From: Flavobacteriaceae bacterium
Lineage (GTDB): Bacteria > Bacteroidota > Bacteroidia > Flavobacteriales > Flavobacteriaceae
Length of the DNA: 64,000 bases
Direction of reading: 5' to 3'
Assembly: GCA_027082925.1 (NCBI GenBank)
Contig: JALWTD010000010.1
Coordinates: forward strand, 1-64,000
Part shown: positions 8,309 through 17,123 of the stretch, in pieces
How the letters are laid out: each line of letters starts with the position of its first letter
Position numbering within the stretch: the first letter of the stretch is position 1
Made by a program: the position numbers and the translations under genes
Notes under the pieces: generated by a model
Seen by the model: only the letters and a program-made list of their open reading frames with translations
Databases searched by the model: none
What the model was told of the DNA's origin: nothing

Positions 8309-9982
8309 ATGTTATATGAGAGATCTAAAGCTAAAGATATCATAGCAGATAAAGAAAAACTTAATAAAATTGTAGGTGAAACTATCGATAAAATGGCCAC
8401 AATTGTCGGATCTACGCTTGGCCCTGGAGGACGAGCTGTTTTGATTGAAAGAGATGGATTACCACCACTCGCGACGAAAGACGGTGTAACTGTAGCTAAA
8501 GCTATTGGAGTTGATAAAGCTGAAAATAATATTATAGTTGAAGCTTGTAAAGAAATTTGCATAAATACAGCTAAAGAAGCTGGAGATGGAACGACTACTG
8601 CGATTGTGTTAGCTAATGCAATCACAAAACACGGTCAAGATTTTGTAAATAGCAATACAAAATATAATCCGCAGAGAATTGTAAATGATCTTGAAGAATT
8701 ATATGAAGATGTAATAGTTCCATATATAAAATCTCAAGCATTATCTGTTGATGATGATGATAAACTACGAAGCGTAGCCACTATCTCTTCAAACGGAGAT
8801 AAGAAAATTGCAGATATTGTTGTAGATGCAGTCATGTCAGCTGGTGAAGATGGGCATATTATTCTTGAAGAAGCTCAAGGTAATGAAATGAGAGTTGAAA
8901 CTATTGATGGATATATTATAACTACAGGACTTAAGGATTTAGGTCAACTTGGACCAATGTTCATCAATGATAGAACAAATCAGCAATGCAAAATGGATAA
9001 TGGATTTGTTTTTTTATACAATGGATCAATAAATGATCTTAAAGCATTAGCATTTGTACAAGAAGCAATAGAGGGAACAGATATATGTGGATCTCCTCTT
9101 ATTCTTATTGCACATGATTTTGCGGATAATGTAATGGACAAAATTGCTCAAAATGTTAAAGGTGGAATAACAATTTGTCCTATCAAAACCCCTAGATCAG
9201 GTTTACCTAATTCTAAAACAGTGTTTTTAGAAGATATGGCTGCTTACACAGGTGGAAAAGTATTTGACCCGTCTAATATTGAAGAAATTGAAGAAGATGA
9301 TTTTGGATCTTTTATATTTGCTAAATCTAACACTTATGAAACTTTTATAATGGCAGAACCAGATGAAGAAAAATTAGAAAGTAGAATTTTAGAACTTAAA
9401 GCATTAGAAGAAGCTTGTTTTTCTGATATGGATAAAATGCATGTTCGTGCTAATATAGCTAAATTAACTGGTGGTATTTCTACTATATTCGTAGGTGGAG
9501 TATCTGATCTTAAGGTCAGAGAACGCAAAGCAAGAGTTGAAGATGCTGTTGAAGCAGTTAGATCTGCTATAGCAGAAGGGACAATAGCTGGTGGTTGTAA
9601 AATTCAATTAGAATTATCTAATCTTATAGCTAATCATAAAAATAAAAAAGCGTCTTGGGTAATTATGGAAAATGCCCTTAAGGAACCATTTAAACTATTG
9701 CTTACAAATTGTGGAGAAGATCACGACAAAGTCCTCAAAGACCTTAAGCCAGGCTATGTATTCGATGCAAATGCGCATAACTACGTTGAAGCTTACAAAG
9801 CGGGTATTATCGAACCGGCAAAAGTCGCTCGTGTTGCTATTGGAAATGCTTTGTCAGTTGCTTCACTTTTAATTACATGCGGGGGAATTGTTTGTGAAAG
9901 AAGAAATCCAGAATTAGAGGCGCAATTAGCAATGGCAAATCAATCATTTAAACAAATGATGAGCACTACTAGCGGATCTTAA
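8309..9982 (+). CDS. groEL: GroEL-like chaperonin (Hsp60)
   Basis: STLGPGGRAVLI, KDGVTVAKAI, EAGDGTTTAIVLA, GGISTIFVGG. Confidence 0.93.
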   Translation: MLYERSKAKDIIADKEKLNKIVGETIDKMATIVGSTLGPGGRAVLIERDGLPPLATKDGVTVAKAIGVDKAENNIIVEACKEICINTAKEAGDGTTTAIVLANAITKHGQDFVNSNTKYNPQRIVNDLEELYEDVIVPYIKSQALSVDDDDKLRSVATISSNGDKKIADIVVDAVMSAGEDGHIILEEAQGNEMRVETIDGYIITTGLKDLGQLGPMFINDRTNQQCKMDNGFVFLYNGSINDLKALAFVQEAIEGTDICGSPLILIAHDFADNVMDKIAQNVKGGITICPIKTPRSGLPNSKTVFLEDMAAYTGGKVFDPSNIEEIEEDDFGSFIFAKSNTYETFIMAEPDEEKLESRILELKALEEACFSDMDKMHVRANIAKLTGGISTIFVGGVSDLKVRERKARVEDAVEAVRSAIAEGTIAGGCKIQLELSNLIANHKNKKASWVIMENALKEPFKLLLTNCGEDHDKVLKDLKPGYVFDANAHNYVEAYKAGIIEPAKVARVAIGNALSVASLLITCGGIVCERRNPELEAQLAMANQSFKQMMSTTSGS

Positions 9983-9985
9983 TAA

Positions 9986-10036
9986 ATGAAATTATGTACT
10001 AAATGTAAAATTAATAAGACGCTAGATAAGGAATAA
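9986..10036 (+). pseudogene. Relic of an HNH endonuclease N-terminus
   Basis: MKLCTKCKINKTLDKE*, matching the Zn-binding start of the HNH proteins in this window (e.g. VCTKCNNNLPIDCF). Confidence 0.55.
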
Positions 10037-10037
10037 T

Positions 10038-10742
10038 ATGAAAGCATTATTACAATTAGAGTGGATTCGCTACGTAACAGTGTTATTAATAGGTGTTGCA
10101 ATAGGTGCGATATTCTATCCTTCTAAAACTATCACTAAAGAAGAAATGTACGAACTTAAACAAAAAGTTGTTCGATTAGAGAATGAAAAGAAATTTATTA
10201 CTACATTCTTTGAGAAGAAAATTAATATGGAAAAGTCTCAAAGTAAGAAATATCATGAACAAGTAACTAAAAATATAGAATCACTTAAACAAGAGAATTT
10301 TAGACTTAAGCAGAAAGTATCTGAAAAAAGATTTAAAATTGTTAAACCAGATGGCACTATAGAAGAAAAATGGTTTAAGGAGTCTGAAACAGATGTCGTT
10401 TCTTCAGTTGTAACTAAAATTAAATCAGAGTTTACACGCAAAGTTAAATCAATTGAAAATAAATGGAAAAAAATACATGAAAAAAGAATTAATAAAATTA
10501 AGAAGATGTATGAAAAGAAAATTAAATTGCAAAGTGAATATAAAGAGCGAAAAGTTACTAAAGTAAAGACTGAGATTAATAAGCGTAATTTTGGCATTTC
10601 TTTAGGGTTTACAACTAAACAAAACTATTTCTCGTCAATAACATATGATATATATGGCCCATTCTTTTTAGACATACTTTTAAAATCAAATAATAATTTT
10701 TCAGATAAAGGTGCAGGTATAGGTATTGGGATTAGATTTTAA
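10038..10742 (+). CDS. Single-TM coiled-coil protein
   Basis: N-terminal TM IRYVTVLLIGVAIGAIF followed by a long charged coiled coil and a beta-rich tail. Confidence 0.7.
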   Translation: MKALLQLEWIRYVTVLLIGVAIGAIFYPSKTITKEEMYELKQKVVRLENEKKFITTFFEKKINMEKSQSKKYHEQVTKNIESLKQENFRLKQKVSEKRFKIVKPDGTIEEKWFKESETDVVSSVVTKIKSEFTRKVKSIENKWKKIHEKRINKIKKMYEKKIKLQSEYKERKVTKVKTEINKRNFGISLGFTTKQNYFSSITYDIYGPFFLDILLKSNNNFSDKGAGIGIGIRF

Positions 10743-10834
10743 TGTTAAATAAAGTACTAAAATTAATTAAAAAAAATAAAAATAAAATTATAGAAGCTAT
10801 TATAAAAGCTTTATCTAAAATATTGAGGAAATAA
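10742..10834 (+). CDS. 30-aa cationic amphipathic peptide
   Basis: MLNKVLKLIKKNKNKIIEAIIKALSKILRK*; start overlaps previous stop, TAA overlaps next ATG. Confidence 0.55.
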   Translation: MLNKVLKLIKKNKNKIIEAIIKALSKILRK

Positions 10835-11184
10835 TGCCTAAATATGTATATAAATGTGAATGTGGAATATCTTTTCAAAAATATGTTAAATCTACAATTA
10901 AAGAATGTAAGTGCGAATGTGGTAAGATGGCCAAACGCCAAATGCCTAATTTAAGAGGTCTTAAAAATACAGAGACAGTAGATAAATTTACTAATAAAAA
11001 ACACTTAAATAATCATCAAGAAATTTTAAAAGAACGTAAGGCAGATCATTATTGGGAAGTCCTGGTTCCTAAAATGGTAAACTCTGGCACTTATTCTATA
11101 GAGACAATGTTAGAACGAGGATGGGTGTATTATAATGAAAAAAAAGAATTAGTAACTAGAACCAAACCGCCTCAAAAATCATAA
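10834..11184 (+). CDS. FmdB-like zinc ribbon protein
   Basis: MPKYVYKCECGISFQKYVKSTIKECKCECGKMAKRQ. Confidence 0.7.
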   Translation: MPKYVYKCECGISFQKYVKSTIKECKCECGKMAKRQMPNLRGLKNTETVDKFTNKKHLNNHQEILKERKADHYWEVLVPKMVNSGTYSIETMLERGWVYYNEKKELVTRTKPPQKS

Positions 11185-11588
11185 TGAAAATAGCCATATT
11201 AATATCCCTATTATTGCATTTATTTATATTTTTGAATATTTCAAAAGACACAAAAAAGAAACCAAAGCCTAATCCCAAACATAAAATAGCAAAAAAGACT
11301 AAAGTTAAAATTAAGTTCACTGATATGACGAAAGTTGGCAAAAAGACATGTTCAAATTTTTATATAGGTATTGGTATATCTTATAGTCGCTTACTTTGGG
11401 AAGTGTTAGATGTTGCACCTGGTGGACCTGCTTATTTTGCTGATATTAGAGTTGGTGATATTTTATTAACAAATGAAAAGTATGAAGACTTAAAGATTAA
11501 TACTCTAGTAAAGGTTACTATTCTTAGAAATGGTATAACCATTACAAAGAAACTTAAAATTAGTAAAATTTGTGAACGTGAGGAGTAA
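11184..11588 (+). CDS. Membrane-anchored PDZ-domain protein
   Basis: N-terminal TM then LDVAPGGPAYFADIRVGDILLT...VTILRNGITITKKLKI. Confidence 0.7.
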   Translation: MKIAILISLLLHLFIFLNISKDTKKKPKPNPKHKIAKKTKVKIKFTDMTKVGKKTCSNFYIGIGISYSRLLWEVLDVAPGGPAYFADIRVGDILLTNEKYEDLKINTLVKVTILRNGITITKKLKISKICEREE

Positions 11589-11590
11589 TT

Positions 11591-13300
11591 TTGAAAATTA
11601 ATTGTTTAGAAATTAACAATATACTTTCAATAGAGCATGCATCTTTAACCTTTGAAGATACTGGATTAGTTTTAATAGAAGGATATGATTATGACACGGG
11701 CAGAGCAAATGGCGCTGGAAAATCAGCTATATTCAATGCTTTATCGTTTGCTTTATACAACAAAGTACCGAGACGAATTACTAAATCTGAAATCGTACGT
11801 AAAGGGTGCAAAAAGGGGAGTACATATGTTGAAGTTTCAACTAATGTTGGACGATATGGCATTAAGAGATCCAGGCCTATGGCGGTTCAGTTCTTTAAAG
11901 ACGGAAAAGAAATAGATATGACTCAAGAAGAGTTTGAAGAAATAATTGGACTCAATTACGAACAATTTCTAATTACAATGTATACTGCCCAAGATACACC
12001 AGAAAAATTTATAAATTTAAATGATTCACAAAAGAAAAACTTTATATTAAAAATAATGAAATTAGGTCAATTTTCTAAAGCTAAATTAGAAACTACTGAG
12101 CAACAAAAAAAATTAAAACAAGAAAAAGAAATAATTAAAACTAAATTAGATGGATATAAAACTAATATTGAAATATATAAAGATTCAATAGTTGATCCTA
12201 TTATTATACAGTCTAAAATAGAACAAAATAATAAAGATATAACTACATATATAAATGCAATTAAAAAATTAGAAGATATTAAAGAGCCTGATATGTCTAA
12301 ATATATAGATACTGAAAATAAAATTCAACAAGAACTAATGAATATACATACTATTAAAATTCAGTGCCAAACTAAAAGAGAAGAATTAACACAATTACAA
12401 AATATATCACCAGACGATCAATGTCCAGAATGTAATGCTGATCTTAATATAATTAATGGCCGTTTACATAAAGTTGGAAATCAATCTATTATAGACGAGC
12501 AAATCAAAAAAATTAATTCTCAAATTAATACATATGAGATTGATATTGCTAAAGAGAGCGATATTAAAGAACTTATTTGTAAAATCAAACTCAAAAAATT
12601 AGAAAAATATGCTGACTATAATAGCGCGCAACAGTCTATCTCTGAATATAAAAATTCTATAAACTTAAAGACAGCAGAAAATAAAAACTTAATATCACAA
12701 ATTGCTAAAAATGATGAAATAAAAATTAAAATAAAAGACATAGTTAATAATGCTAAACTTATAAGTATGAGATTAACGGAAGTAAATAATGAGCTTTTAT
12801 TGCTGGATGCTGTTAGTTCTATATTCGACTCAACTGGGGCACCTGCATATGTTATGGATAATATAGTTGATAGTTTTAATGAATCAGTATCAGAATTTAT
12901 TGGTGAAATATGGCCAAATGCGACTTATTCCCTACAAACATATAAGACTAATAAAGATAAGTCAATTAAAGCTAAATTTTCAGAAATACTTACTATTAAT
13001 GGTAAAGATAGGTCAATAGGGTCATTGTCTGGCGGAGAAGTTAGGGCATTATCATTGGTATTAGATTTTGCCATAATAGAGGTTCTAAGCGCTCAATACG
13101 GTCTCTCATTGAATCCTATTATCTTAGATGAACCATTTAATGGATTAGATTCTGTTGGTAGAGAAATGATTATAGATCTTTTAACTAAATTCTCTCAATT
13201 TCGTCAAATATGGATAGTTGACCACGCTACAGAAGTTAAGGCGATGTTTGATAAAACAATTATGGTAGAAAAGCGCAATGGAATATCTAAGATAGTTTAG
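11591..13300 (+). CDS. SbcC/gp46-like recombination exonuclease subunit (SMC-type ATPase)
   Basis: GRANGAGKSAIFNALSFALY, zinc-hook-like CPEC, LSGGEVRALSLVLDFA, ILDEPFNGLD; TTG start. Confidence 0.9.
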   Translation: MKINCLEINNILSIEHASLTFEDTGLVLIEGYDYDTGRANGAGKSAIFNALSFALYNKVPRRITKSEIVRKGCKKGSTYVEVSTNVGRYGIKRSRPMAVQFFKDGKEIDMTQEEFEEIIGLNYEQFLITMYTAQDTPEKFINLNDSQKKNFILKIMKLGQFSKAKLETTEQQKKLKQEKEIIKTKLDGYKTNIEIYKDSIVDPIIIQSKIEQNNKDITTYINAIKKLEDIKEPDMSKYIDTENKIQQELMNIHTIKIQCQTKREELTQLQNISPDDQCPECNADLNIINGRLHKVGNQSIIDEQIKKINSQINTYEIDIAKESDIKELICKIKLKKLEKYADYNSAQQSISEYKNSINLKTAENKNLISQIAKNDEIKIKIKDIVNNAKLISMRLTEVNNELLLLDAVSSIFDSTGAPAYVMDNIVDSFNESVSEFIGEIWPNATYSLQTYKTNKDKSIKAKFSEILTINGKDRSIGSLSGGEVRALSLVLDFAIIEVLSAQYGLSLNPIILDEPFNGLDSVGREMIIDLLTKFSQFRQIWIVDHATEVKAMFDKTIMVEKRNGISKIV

Positions 13301-13307
13301 ATTATGG

Positions 13308-13322
13308 TATAATAAAGTCATA
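13308..13322 (+). promoter_or_regulatory. Promoter TGGTATAAT-N6-ATA
   Basis: atggTATAATaaagtcATAcaaagg upstream of 13338. Confidence 0.6.
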
Positions 13323-13337
13323 CAAAGGATAATAAGT

Positions 13338-14282
13338 ATGACCGATAATCTAAAAGATAAGTTATTGAAATTAAAAGAGCAATTATCTAAGGCTATGAAA
13401 CAAGGTGGAATTGGCGGTCAAGGCGCTGTTAAGGCAGGAGCAGTTCTTCCCTCAATTAAAAGAGTAACTTCAGCTGGAAAAGCAGGCGGTAATAACTCAA
13501 CAACTCCTAGTGTAGGTATTACTCAACCATCTAAAAAAAATCCAATTAAGCAAGCCGAACAAATTCAAAATAAAGATCTTAAAGATATTAAAATGCAAGA
13601 TGCACAAGCTCAACTAAAAAGCAACCCTTTAATTAAATTTGATAAAAATGGACAATGGTCACTAAATAAGGCAGAAAAGAAATCTAAAGTTTTAATAAGA
13701 AAACCCGGAGAAAGCAAAGGAATCACTTCTACTAAGCGTAATGACAAAAAAGCTCAAGCTGAAATGGAGGCAAAATTAAAAGATCCTAATTTTAAATTAA
13801 AGGCATTAATGCATCAACAAAAAGAAGCTAATAAATATGCTGCATATGATAAATCAGTCGAAACATTCGATCCAGACCATAGACCGCCTGTAGCCAATAA
13901 AAAAAGAACTGCTACATATATTGCGCAGTTTAATAGGAGAAAAGAAGCGCCTGATAAAAAATTAATTAATAGAGAAAATAAAGGTGAATTAAAAATAAAA
14001 AAATCTTTAATTAAATTTGATAAAAATGGACAATGGTCATTAGATAAATCTGGATATAAAGGTTATACAGAAACCGACAATATAAAGCGTAAAGAAAACA
14101 ATATGCCAGAAACAACAGGTATACATACTATGAATAGTGTTAAAAGATATGGAGGTTCTGGTCCAAATGCAGCTACTCGTGAAGTTGCAGAAATGAGACG
14201 CAAGTCTAAAAAAAATCCAGTTAAAATTTATAGTAAAGAAGAAATAGAGGCTATAAATGCAGAACGTAAAAAACAAGGATAG
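13338..14282 (+). CDS. Hypothetical basic protein with internal repeat LIKFDKNGQWSL
   Basis: Two copies of (L)IKFDKNGQWSL(N/D)K. Confidence 0.75.
   Translation: MTDNLKDKLLKLKEQLSKAMKQGGIGGQGAVKAGAVLPSIKRVTSAGKAGGNNSTTPSVGITQPSKKNPIKQAEQIQNKDLKDIKMQDAQAQLKSNPLIKFDKNGQWSLNKAEKKSKVLIRKPGESKGITSTKRNDKKAQAEMEAKLKDPNFKLKALMHQQKEANKYAAYDKSVETFDPDHRPPVANKKRTATYIAQFNRRKEAPDKKLINRENKGELKIKKSLIKFDKNGQWSLDKSGYKGYTETDNIKRKENNMPETTGIHTMNSVKRYGGSGPNAATREVAEMRRKSKKNPVKIYSKEEIEAINAERKKQG
13628..13661 (+). repeat. 34-bp direct repeat copy 1 (second copy 14006-14039)
   Basis: tttaattaaatttgataaaaatggacaatggtca in both places. Confidence 0.85.
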
Positions 14283-14286
14283 CTGG

Positions 14287-14421
14287 ATGCAAAAAATAGA
14301 AGAAAAAATAGATTTAAAGCTTATTGAATTACTTTGCATCTTATCGATATTAAATGAACTTCAATCTAAACCAGTCACAAAAGAATTCCAAAAATTAAGC
14401 ATAAAGAACATTTTAGATTAA
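14287..14421 (+). CDS. Small hypothetical protein (44 aa)
   Basis: MQKIEEKIDLKLIELLCILSILNELQSKPVTKEFQKLSIKNILD*; below track cutoff. Confidence 0.5.
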   Translation: MQKIEEKIDLKLIELLCILSILNELQSKPVTKEFQKLSIKNILD

Positions 14422-14430
14422 TAGTCTAAG

Positions 14431-14445
14431 TATAATCTCACTATA
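14431..14445 (+). promoter_or_regulatory. Promoter AGTATAAT-N6-ATA
   Basis: ctaagTATAATctcactATAagac upstream of the PhoH gene. Confidence 0.6.
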
Positions 14446-14466
14446 AGACTTAAGCAAAGGAAATAA

Positions 14467-15747
14467 ATGAAGAAAAAGTTCGTACTAGACACAAATGTCA
14501 TCCTTTCAGATCCAAAATGTATTTATAAATTTGACGATAATGATATTCATATTCCACTAATAGTTATTGAAGAAGTAGATCGGCATAAAAAAGGTCAAGA
14601 ACAAAAAGCGCGCAATGCTAGGGCATTTGCTAGAGAAGTAGATGAATTAAGAAAAAAAGGTGGATTAGCAAATGGTGTTAAGCTTTATACTGGCGGCAAA
14701 TTATTTCTTACTGTAGTAAAACAAGATGAAAAAATTCCATTGGGTCTTGATCTTAAAATAAACGATGATTTGATTTTATATACTGCATTTAAAATTGGTG
14801 GTATAGTAGTATCTAAAGATTTAAATGTGAGACTTAAGGCAGATGCCATTAAAGTTCCAGCTGAAGATTATAAAGCTGGAAAAGTCCAAGTTGAAAACGA
14901 TAAATTATATTCAGGTCATAATAGTACCTATGTAACTAAAGAAGAACTAGATGAGTTTAGAGGCAATGGCATTATTAAATTTAAGGGTAAGCATGATAAT
15001 GAATACTTTATCATTAAAGAAGATGGCAATGATAAAAATTCTGCTTTAGGTAGATATTCTAAAATATCTGGAGGATTAGTTCCTTTAATTAGTAATCAAG
15101 CTACGTGGGGAATTACACCTAAAAATGCAGAACAAAGATTTGCATTGGATGCTCTTTTAAATGATGATATTAAGTTAGTATCTTTAGTCGGTAAAGCTGG
15201 TACTGGCAAAACACTATTAGCTGTAGCTGCTGGATTAGCAAAAACGCTAGAAGAATCTAAATATAAGAAGATATTAATTTCAAGACCGGTTATCCCTATG
15301 GGTAAAGATATAGGATTTCTCCCTGGGTCATTAGAAGAAAAACTTGATCCATGGATGCAACCAATTTATGATAATTTAGATTATTTATTTGGTGAACATG
15401 GCGGAATGAATCAACAGTGGAAAATGTTAGTTGAACAAGGTTTAATTAAAGTTGAAGCTCTTACTTATATTAGAGGACGTTCAATACCAGAACAGTTTTT
15501 GATTGTTGATGAAGCACAAAACTTATCAACTCATGAAATTAAAACTATCATAACCCGTGTTGGAGAAGGAACAAAAGTAGTTTTAACTGGTGATGCCGAC
15601 CAAATCGATAGTCCTTATTTGGATTGTATAAATAATGGTTTAACATACGCAGCAGATAGAATGAAAAATGAGAGTATTGTAGCCCATATTGAACTTACTA
15701 AAGGTGAGCGTTCTAAATTAGCAGATTTAGCGGCAAAGTTATTGTAA
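14467..15747 (+). CDS. phoH: PIN-domain/PhoH-like ATPase
   Basis: PIN start KKFVLDTNVILSD; PhoH GKAGTGKTLLAVAAGLA, FLIVDEAQNLSTHEIKTIITR, VVLTGD. Confidence 0.93.
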   Translation: MKKKFVLDTNVILSDPKCIYKFDDNDIHIPLIVIEEVDRHKKGQEQKARNARAFAREVDELRKKGGLANGVKLYTGGKLFLTVVKQDEKIPLGLDLKINDDLILYTAFKIGGIVVSKDLNVRLKADAIKVPAEDYKAGKVQVENDKLYSGHNSTYVTKEELDEFRGNGIIKFKGKHDNEYFIIKEDGNDKNSALGRYSKISGGLVPLISNQATWGITPKNAEQRFALDALLNDDIKLVSLVGKAGTGKTLLAVAAGLAKTLEESKYKKILISRPVIPMGKDIGFLPGSLEEKLDPWMQPIYDNLDYLFGEHGGMNQQWKMLVEQGLIKVEALTYIRGRSIPEQFLIVDEAQNLSTHEIKTIITRVGEGTKVVLTGDADQIDSPYLDCINNGLTYAADRMKNESIVAHIELTKGERSKLADLAAKLL

Positions 15748-15748
15748 G

Positions 15749-15763
15749 TATAATGCTAGTATG
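15749..15763 (+). promoter_or_regulatory. Promoter TATAAT-N6-ATG; predicted leaderless RuvC start
   Basis: taagTATAATgctagtATGaaagta. Confidence 0.55.
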
Positions 15764-16402
15764 AAAGTATTAATACTAGACCCTGCTACTACAACTGGAT
15801 ATTGTATTTTTGAATATGATAAAAATAAAACATTAGCTAATATAGTTAATTGGGGCTTTATAGAAGTAGAAGATCATGAAATTTTAGGCGATCGTTATTT
15901 AGATTATTTATCTAAAATAGAAAAATTAATTAAAGATAATAATATAGAAGATGTAGCTCTTGAAGATTATTTTTTTAGTCGACGAACACCACAAGGAGCA
16001 AATTTAAATTGTGCTTATAGAGCAATGATTCACATGAAGTGTAGAGAGTTAAATTTAAATTATACTATTCTAAATATTTCTTTATGGAAAAAATTTATAG
16101 CAGGTAGAACTACTCCAACAAAAGAGCAAAAGAAAAAATGGGGAAAAGAGGCTTCTAAAAAATTAATGATTCAAGAAGCATTATTTAAAAAATGGAAAAT
16201 AAAATTCCCCAACCATTCCATATCTTCTAAAACTGGAAAACCAGTTAAATTTAAATATGATATAGTTGATGCTGTTGGTATGGCTATATTTTATGCTTCT
16301 ATTTATCTTCATACAAAATCAATTGCGTATAGTGTTATTATGAACAACGACGTGAAATGGAAAAAAACACCAAAAGGTATTTACGACTATGGAGGAAAGT
16401 AA
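15761..16402 (+). CDS. RuvC-like Holliday junction resolvase
   Basis: LILDPATTTGYCIFE, DVALEDYFFSRR, YDIVDAVGMAIFY. Confidence 0.8.
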   Translation: MKVLILDPATTTGYCIFEYDKNKTLANIVNWGFIEVEDHEILGDRYLDYLSKIEKLIKDNNIEDVALEDYFFSRRTPQGANLNCAYRAMIHMKCRELNLNYTILNISLWKKFIAGRTTPTKEQKKKWGKEASKKLMIQEALFKKWKIKFPNHSISSKTGKPVKFKYDIVDAVGMAIFYASIYLHTKSIAYSVIMNNDVKWKKTPKGIYDYGGK

Positions 16403-16692
16403 TGGCTAGTAAGAATAAATGGGAAAAAGTATTAACTGAATCTTATGTGGCGTCTAAAGCAGATATCACTGAAGCAGAAGCTGAAAAAGAACTTATTACA
16501 GCAGAATTTGCTATTAAGCAGTTATTCTATGAAAAAGAGCAAGATCAGCAATTAACTGCAGCTAAAGAAATTGTTAAAGATTTAAATGCTGGATATAGTT
16601 CTGCTGCTAAATACGAAAAAGCTAAGATTGAGTTTTTACTTGAAAAAATTGAAAGTATTAGATATGCTAAAAAAACCAATGGAGGTGAATAA
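16402..16692 (+). CDS. Hypothetical protein
   Basis: MASKNKWEKVLTESYVASK...; RBS ggagga; start moved from 16357. Confidence 0.7.
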   Translation: MASKNKWEKVLTESYVASKADITEAEAEKELITAEFAIKQLFYEKEQDQQLTAAKEIVKDLNAGYSSAAKYEKAKIEFLLEKIESIRYAKKTNGGE

Positions 16693-17051
16693 TGAGTTTA
16701 AAAGAAGATTATTCAGGAGTTTGCACTGGTGGCTTTGATAGTGATATGGCGACAGTATTTCAAGCTGGCTTTGATTATGTGGGTACTCAAACTTCACCAG
16801 GGCCGGCATATACAGCTATTTCTACTGCATTAAGTGCTGCAGCAGCAGCTGGCACTAAAGTACTTACTGTTACTACCGATGTTACTTTTGAACCAAGTAA
16901 TTTAAAACTAAATGGCATTCATCAGCAGACTTTTTTTGCTGGAGCGTTGGATGCTCTTGCTCATGAAGGTATTTATTCAATGTATGTTTCATTAACACTA
17001 AATACCTCTGATACAGCAGTTACAAAAATAGATTTTAATTTTGTAATGTAA
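16692..17051 (+). CDS. Hypothetical protein, possible structural protein
   Basis: 119-aa ORF MSLKEDYSGVCTGGFDSDMATVFQAGFDYVG... Confidence 0.7.
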   Translation: MSLKEDYSGVCTGGFDSDMATVFQAGFDYVGTQTSPGPAYTAISTALSAAAAAGTKVLTVTTDVTFEPSNLKLNGIHQQTFFAGALDALAHEGIYSMYVSLTLNTSDTAVTKIDFNFVM

Positions 17052-17123
17052 AATTCAATATTTATACAATTAATATAACTAAATCTTAACCCCTTCAAGT
17101 AATTTGAAGTCTAAGGAGTATAA

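Noticed and set aside
8233-8625. 130-aa minus-strand ORF antisense to groEL (and similar antisense ORFs, e.g. 40707-41024, 54226-54612, 50472-50870)
   Set aside because: Opposite to well-supported genes, composition mirrors the sense strand, no RBS context
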